Shown here piece by piece: positions 58,088-64,000 of a DNA stretch of 64,000 nucleotides. Source of the DNA: Physella acuta. Taxonomy: Eukaryota > Mollusca > Gastropoda > Physidae. The position numbers and the translations under genes were made by a program. The notes beneath the pieces are model-generated. The model was not told where the DNA came from. It saw only the letters and a list, made by a program, of their open reading frames with translations, and ran no database searches. The stretch spans positions 466,501 through 530,500 of the forward strand of contig NW_026732312.1 of the NCBI RefSeq assembly GCF_028476545.1, read 5' to 3'. The stretch's first letter is position 1, and each line of letters begins with the position of its first letter.

Positions 58088-58350
58088 GATGGATGTGGTG
58101 TACACAGACATGCGCAGACAGATATCGTGTACACAGACATGCGCAGACAAATATCGTGTACACAGACATGCGCAGACAGATATCGTGTACACAGACATGC
58201 GCAGACAGATATCGTGTACACAGACATGCGCAGACAGATACCGTGTACACAGACATGCGCAGACAGTTTTAGTGTACACTAACATGTGCAGACAGATATC
58301 GTGTACACAGACATGCGCATATGATTGTATTGTACACATACACGCGCAGA
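58088..58350. repeat. 29-bp array (ACACAGACATGCGCAGACAG)
   Basis: About nine copies, the central ones identical; open frames on both strands come from three-unit cycling. Confidence 0.93.
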
Positions 58351-58664
58351 TAGTTTTTGTGTACACAGTCAAGACTAGATGGTTTAAAATCTTTCCGATA
58401 TGCGCAGTTGTCGCGTACATAGATGTGTACATATACATATGGTTGTACACATTTATACGCAGATAGGCTGTATCATACAGACATGCACGAATGATTGTGT
58501 CATACATAATCGCGGCAAAGACTTTAATGCTCGGTATAAATGTTCAGATTACAAACGCTGACATCTTTTATGGACACGTACATGTAAAAAATTAACTTGC
58601 CTGCAGCGGTGGACTGAGGGGAGAGGTCTGTCTGTCTAGGCTGACCTTGGAATAAAATAAATGC

Positions 58665-58780
58665 CTGTGACCAACCTACCTACCAACCTACCGACCTACC
58701 AACCTATCTACCCACCTACCTACCAACTACCAACCTACCTACCAACCTACCAACCTACCAACCTACCGACCTAACATTCG
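58665..58780. repeat. (CCTACCAA)n-like array
   Basis: CCTACCTACCAACCTACCGA-type words, an 8- to 12-bp degenerate repeat. Confidence 0.88.
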
Positions 58781-59660
58781 AACTGGTGACGACTAAACTT
58801 TAAATATTCGCGTCTTTTAAAACAGTCGTTGTAACTTTGGCCTTGTCCAACTAAGTCCATATGCATATAGTTGTTGTATAAAACACCGGAAGTAATAAAA
58901 TTATTAATTTCCTTCTATAAATCTTCAACAAAGCTGGAAAACTTTTTTAGAAGACTACATTAAATTGTCAATTTGATAGAGATACTAATTTAACATAGAC
59001 GCAAAATTGTCAATCTGAAACATAGAGACACCGATACGACCTAGTCGAATGTCTGCACTAACTATACCAAGGTAACATAAGCTCACAAACTAGCCACTCC
59101 ATCCACATTTCGATATCTACCACCAAAGATTTCTCTCAATTTATCGATTAATTTGTGTGTCTACTTTAACCACATAAGCAAATAATAGGTAAACTGTAAC
59201 AGTAAACTCACGGACAGAGAGATGTCCTCGACCCAATCAAAAGTCAAAGGTCAGACTGGGGTCATTTGTCCAGATTTAGCAAACAGCTGCCGGCTAATCA
59301 CAACGGAAATTTCTGCCTCATCTAGCAGAGAATGTCAGCAAAATTTCGACTTTCGTTGTTGGCGTGTAGTTTCTTAATGTCAATTCGTTGTTAACGTGTA
59401 ATATTTTGATGTCACCATTTCGTTGTTAGTGTTTAATATGTTGATGTCAACTCGTTGTTAGTGTGTCTTGATGTCAACATTTCTGTTTTACACTGTAATT
59501 ATCTGGAAGTCAACAATTCTATTTTATACGGTTGTATCTTGATCTGTAACGCCAGACCTCTCAACTGGCAGATGGTTATATGTTTGTTTCTCTCCTTCGT
59601 CTTTTTTCTTTGTTTTTTTATTACAATGCGTGTCAACATGTAATGCACCATATGGCTCGT
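58781..59660. other. Intergenic, no gene recognised
   Basis: AT-rich unique sequence; 59360-59500 has a few diverged copies of TCGTTGTTAGTGT and GATGTCAA. Confidence 0.45.
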
Positions 59661-59664
59661 TGAC

Positions 59665-59802
59665 TCCGATTTCAGCCTGCTTTCCTTTCTGGATTTGCTT
59701 CCATAGCATTTGTCCATGTAAGAGAAAGCTACAGGGCAGCAGTTGTTTGATTTTAGAGTTGTCTCTCCTTTATGAGTTGCTGTCCCCAGCAATCTAGCCC
59801 TA
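59665..59802 (-). mobile_element. SINE family A, head-truncated
   Basis: Reverse copy: TTTCAGCCTGCTTTC (tail), GGATTTGCTTCCATAGC, CAGCAGTTGTTTGATTTTAG and GTTGCTGTCCCCAGC. The tRNA-like head is missing. Confidence 0.8.
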
Positions 59803-60224
59803 ACTGCATGTATGAAAATGGTAGGTTTTTTTTTCAGTGAAATTATGACGTCTGATATTGTGGGAGGGAGGGGGGGGGGTAAACTCTGAGCTATCTCTGT
59901 ATCTTGTATAACTAGACCACACTAACCACACCATCGAAACGTTTTTTAATCTATTTTACAGCTGAAACTTGATAATGACATTCATAATGCAAATTTAAGA
60001 TGTGATTAATATCACTTATTAGCATGCATGGTTTTAGCATAAATATAAGAAGCCATCGCATAATTACACTCATTTAATAATGTTTTTTTTTTAAATAAAA
60101 CAATGCCCCATATTCTAACACTAAAAGATAGTGAAGGCAAACAGAACGCGCATCTAACTTTAAGAAACGCGGTCAGTCCAGTTTCCATGTGTCCTTTATC
60201 TCACACTACATAGGCCAGAGTTAT

Positions 60225-60420
60225 TGAACACGTCCACAGGAGGGGATCTATGGGTCAAGGTGTCCTAGGATGGGGATCTATAGGGTCCAGCTGTCCTAGT
60301 GTAGGGATCTATAGGGTCAAGGTGTCCTAGGGTGGGGATCTATAGGGTCAAGGTGTCCTAGTGTAGGGATCTATGGGTCAATGTGTCCTGGAGTGGGGAT
60401 CTATATGTCAAGATAAGGCG
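60225..60420. repeat. ~31-bp array (GGGGATCTATAGGGTCAAGG)
   Basis: Six copies with small differences; CCACCCCC-rich sequence follows. Confidence 0.88.
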
Positions 60421-60654
60421 CGGTGTGCCCACCCCCCCCACCTCCCCATTCTGTAAATTACTCAACAGCGTATCATAATGCAGTGGGTTTTTTTTAACTA
60501 CACAATTGATAGCTCACCTAAAAGTAAAGTGGACAAAACACGTGATAACCTTAACAGTAAAACAAACTAGCAGCCACTTAGATAACCCACACCAGTATCA
60601 TGTGACAAAAAAAGGTCATATGTGACCAGGACAGGACCTTATGAACATGTGAAT

Positions 60655-61170
60655 ATGGCTAGACCACCAACTGACCACAGCTAGACCAGACCACCAACTA
60701 ACCACGGTTAGACCAGACCACCAACTGACCACGACTAGACCACCAACTGACCACAGCTAGACCAGACCACCAACTAACCACAACTAGACCAATCCACCAA
60801 CTGACCACGACTAGACCACCAACTGACCACGACTAGACCACCAACTGACCACGACTAGACCACCAACTAACCACGGCTAGACCACCAACTGACCACGACT
60901 AGACCACCAACTGACCACAACGAGACCACCAACTGACCACGGCTAGACCACCAACTGACCACAGCTAGACCAGACCACCAACTGACCACAGCTAGACCAG
61001 ACCACCAACTGACCACAACTAGACCACCAACTGACCACGGCTAGACCACCAACTGACCACAACTAGACCACCAACTGACCACAACTAGACCACTAACTGA
61101 CCACAGCTAGACCACCAACTGACCACAGCTAGACCACCAACTGACCACAACTAGACCACAAACGTGACCT
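60655..61170. repeat. ~22-bp array (GACCACCAACTGACCACAAC)
   Basis: About 23 copies, some with an added AGACC. Confidence 0.93.
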
Positions 61171-61975
61171 TCAGCCCCATTTCTCAATACAACCTTACCC
61201 AAACCGACATCTCCTTTTCCCCGGTCTATTGTATATGGGGAGATAACTTACGGCCAGTTCTATGGTGAGAAGTTTGGCGTTATGAGTTATCGCTCCTCGT
61301 GGCCCATTTGGTAAGAATGCACACAGAAAAGACGTTAGGCGATAGATTCAGCTTGGGTAAACTGGGTAATGGTAAACAGGGGGGGGGGGGAGTAGGGGGG
61401 AGGGGTGGTTGGGGAAGTGTAGACACAACAAAAAAAAAAGCTGTAAGAAATATGTCTACAGAATTGATTTTTCTGTGACGTCGACTAGCTTGAAGGGGCG
61501 GGCTGGCAAACTTCAACGCTTATATTACTTTCCGAGATAAGGCGAATACAAATAAGAAATGCAACACAAAAGAGTTGATGGGAGGGGGGGGGGAGTTTCC
61601 AATATCTTGACAAAATGCAGACCGGCATTTTCTCAAGGAGATTTCCGTCCATCCTGTCAGGGGAGAGAACCAGAATTTTAATTACCCGGCACAGGGGTTG
61701 GCCGGGTTGGTCGTCAACCACGAGGTTGTCTGTGGTGTGTTTGAGGTTTTTGGTGGGGGTTAGTGATGGGGTTGTCAAGTATTGGGAATGTTAGTGTTAG
61801 GGATACCAGTGTGGGCGTTGTCAAAGGGGAGCGGGGGGGGGGGGGGTGGCGGGTGAGTAAACCCTGGGGTTGTCAGTCTTTAAGGGTTGTCACTGCTCGA
61901 TTTTGGGGCTGTCAGTGCTGGGGGTGCCAGATTTTCTGAGATGTAGATTAGTGACCAAGTCGTGGCCAGTTTGAA
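61171..61975. other. Intergenic, G tracts, no confident gene
   Basis: G tracts lie at 61380-61390, 61585-61594 and 61830-61844. On the minus strand a frame near 61735-61683 ends CAACCCCTGTGCCGG|GTAATT like a possible exon, but no family was recognised. Confidence 0.35.
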
Positions 61976-61984
61976 TTAACTAAT

Positions 61985-62272
61985 ACACACGAGATTAACA
62001 CAAACGAGATTAAAAGAAACGAGATTAACACAAACGAGATTTAACACAAATGAGATTAACACACACGAGATTAACACAAACGAGATTAACACAAACGAGA
62101 TTAACACACACGAGATTAACACAAACGAGATTAACACAAACGAGATGAACACAAACGAGATTAACACACACGAGATTAACACAAACGAGATTAACACAAA
62201 CGAGATTAACACAGACGAGATTAACACAAAAGAGATTAATATAATACAAACGAGATTAACACAAACGAGATA
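61985..62272. repeat. 15-bp array (AACACAAACGAGATT)
   Basis: About 19 copies; LVCVNLVCVN and ISFVLISFVL frames on the minus strand are by-products. Confidence 0.94.
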
Positions 62273-62849
62273 AAGTTTTGAAAAACTGTATTTTTTTTAA
62301 AAATTGTTTAAACAATTAGATCTAGTTACAGCGATCTCTACAATCTGAAGCAGCTGTACATAACAATATTTCTTATCACACTATTTGTGGCTGTACAAAA
62401 TAAAATAATGTATGGTCACAAATGAAAAACAAAATGAAACAAAAAAGTATCACTCAAATACAATGTAACTAAACAACTAATGTTACCTTAAAAAAATAAT
62501 TAATGTAATTAAAAAAATAAATCCAAGCAAAATAAATTAGACCATTCTGAACTAATTAGACCTGACTATAATAATTCGACATTCTAAAATCTTTACGGAC
62601 ATTGTAATTAAAGTAAATACTGGAATGTCTCCGGTAATATTTGGTATTTAAACATTTGCAATAATTATTGGAGCGAGAACAGAATTCCCAGTGAGTTCAT
62701 CTAACATTACAAAGACTGACACTAGATGGCAGTAAAAAGAAAATTCTGGAACGAAATTCCAAATTTCTGAAAAGTTCAGAAATCGAAACTTCTGGTGCTT
62801 AAAAAGTTCCAGACGATAGGTTAGCCTAACGCTACCCATGGTATAACTA

Positions 62850-63033
62850 GGGTTTCTTTCAGACATTTTTCTCATAGGGAGCGGGTTGGGGGATTAAAAC
62901 TTCGAAGTGGGGATGGACACTGGTTAATGATTAAAGCATATATATTTTTTTTTACTTTGTCTAAGGTGGTGCCACCCCCCCCCTCCCTCCAGCCCACACC
63001 CCTTCCCACCCGGAAAAATGCCTGAAAGAAACA
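62850..63033 (+). mobile_element. hAT-like MITE, diverged copy
   Basis: GGTTTCTTTCAGAC ... CCTGAAAGAAACACTA ends match the family. The target duplication is imperfect (TATAACTA/TATAACAT), suggesting an older insertion. Confidence 0.7.
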
Positions 63034-63114
63034 CTATAACATTGGAGAGTGCTATATGAAAGGTTGGTTATCATTAAGGAAACTAGTCCAGGACATAGTT
63101 GTTTGTGAGGTTCT

Positions 63115-63390
63115 TGTCGGCAGCTTATGTCCTGATGAGAGGACAGACATGTCCTGTTAGGACGACAGGTCAATGTCCTAGTGGGACGACAGGACTATGT
63201 CCTAGTGGGACGACAGGACTATGTCCTAGTGGGACGACAGGACTATGTCCTAGTGGGACGACAGGACTATGTCCTAGTGAGACGACAGGACTATGTCCTA
63301 GTGAGACGACAGGACTATGTCCTAGTGATACGACAGGACTATGTCCTAGTGAGACGACAGGACTATGTCCTAGTGGTACGACAGGCTAAC
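63115..63390. repeat. 24-bp array (TGTCCTAGTGGGACGACAGG)
   Basis: About 11 copies with G/A variation at one site; it contains an imperfect inverted pair TGTCCTAGT/ACGACAGGAC. Confidence 0.94.
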
Positions 63391-63519
63391 TACTACCTAA
63401 GACAACAAGCAAATAAACAATGTTAGAGCAATTCAGTTGGCGCAGAAATGTTTATAAACAAAAACATGGTCTCTGCTGATTGTCTTCATGAAGAGTTACA
63501 TAACACAATCTCTGAATAT

Positions 63520-63715
63520 GGGCCGTATGTTGACTATATGTTTGATGGCTGATGTTGATTGGATGTTAGGGTATAATATGATGTTGAGATGTTGAAAGTT
63601 TATTGATAAACTGTTGACTGTTGATAGAATATAACCTTGATGTTGACTATTGATATAATATAACCTTGATGTTGGCTGTTGTTGATAAAAATATAACCTT
63701 GATGTTGACTGGGTC
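63520..63715. repeat. ~30-bp degenerate repeat (TATAACCTTGATGTTGACTG)
   Basis: Four to five diverged copies; it ends near the donor (63747) of the putative exon below. Confidence 0.75.
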
Positions 63716-63747
63716 CTGACCAGAAGTTTAATTTTCCCCTCACTCAC

Positions 63748-63853
63748 CACAACCCTGAGCTTCCCCACGCCCAGCCGAAATGCGATCCCAGCATGCCCGG
63801 TGTAGATCGATGGCCCCGAGGGGATAGTTAAGCCCTGATTGGCCAGTCGTACC
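63748..63853 (-). CDS. Putative internal exon of an unidentified gene
   Basis: A strong acceptor (CCTTCTTTTACTCACAG) and donor (GTTGTG|GTGAGTGAGG) enclose 106 bp, open in one frame: VRLANQGLTIPSGPSIYTGH then AGIAFRLGVGKLRVV. Codon choice is more GC-rich than the flanks. I do not recognise the family; it could be a 5' exon of a minus-strand gene that starts beyond the right edge. Confidence 0.4.
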
Positions 63854-64000
63854 CTGTGAGTAAAAGAAGGTCAAGGCTGGGCTAAGCGTTTAACGGCTAA
63901 ACCTTTAGTGCGGCACAGTTCGTTAGAATCCTAATGTCGTCATTCGGCATACGTTGGTTCCCAGAGTGCTAGAATTCATGGTTTTATCAATAGCAAGTCC

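Overview
This window looks like intron-rich animal nuclear DNA, most likely from a mollusc and probably a gastropod. The evidence is split genes with GT-AG introns, a metazoan-type chitin synthase, tRNA-derived SINEs, a LINE fragment, short hAT-like transposons and very many minisatellites. The species call is inference; nothing here fixes it.

Five protein genes can be read. (1) 6772-8423, minus: the first two coding exons of an SGSM-type RUN/TBC Rab regulator; the rest lies to the left and was not found. (2) 13499-23407, plus: a complete VPS33A gene, the Sec1/Munc18 subunit of HOPS/CORVET, with 14 shared exons and two alternative last exons (22255-22370 and 23304-23407). (3) 28107-30918, plus: a four-exon fatty-acid-binding protein with an unusual Pro/Ala-rich N-terminal extension. 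(4) 33506-44857 (perhaps to 45528), minus: a chitin synthase of at least 1185 residues in 12-13 exons, tail-to-tail with the FABP gene. (5) 49051-51920, minus: a secreted cysteine-rich protein of 240 residues in three exons. All exon phases in genes 2-5 add up to open frames; they were worked out by hand from splice sites and protein similarity.

The rest is repeats. Region by region: 1-2.4 kb minisatellite; 2.4-8.5 kb small arrays around the SGSM exons; 8.5-13.5 kb a 24-bp array, a LINE fragment and TA tracts; 13.5-24.4 kb VPS33A; 24.4-28.1 kb arrays, a SINE and a MITE; 28.1-31.1 kb FABP; 31.1-45.6 kb chitin synthase, with large arrays in almost every intron; 45.9-47.9 kb a 17-bp array; 49-52 kb the cysteine-rich gene; 52-64 kb mostly arrays and mobile elements, including about 15 tandem perfect CRE palindromes at 53.8-54.3 kb.

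The most striking pattern is that many minisatellites begin at, and contain, an exon edge. The unit carries the last or first exon codons plus the splice donor, splice acceptor or stop codon of the neighbouring real exon. This occurs in four of the five genes (VPS33A, FABP, chitin synthase, SGSM). It produces rows of decoy splice sites beside the true one and looks like a genome-wide mode of repeat birth rather than chance. A second point is a roughly 165-residue cysteine-rich insert in the catalytic domain of the chitin synthase.
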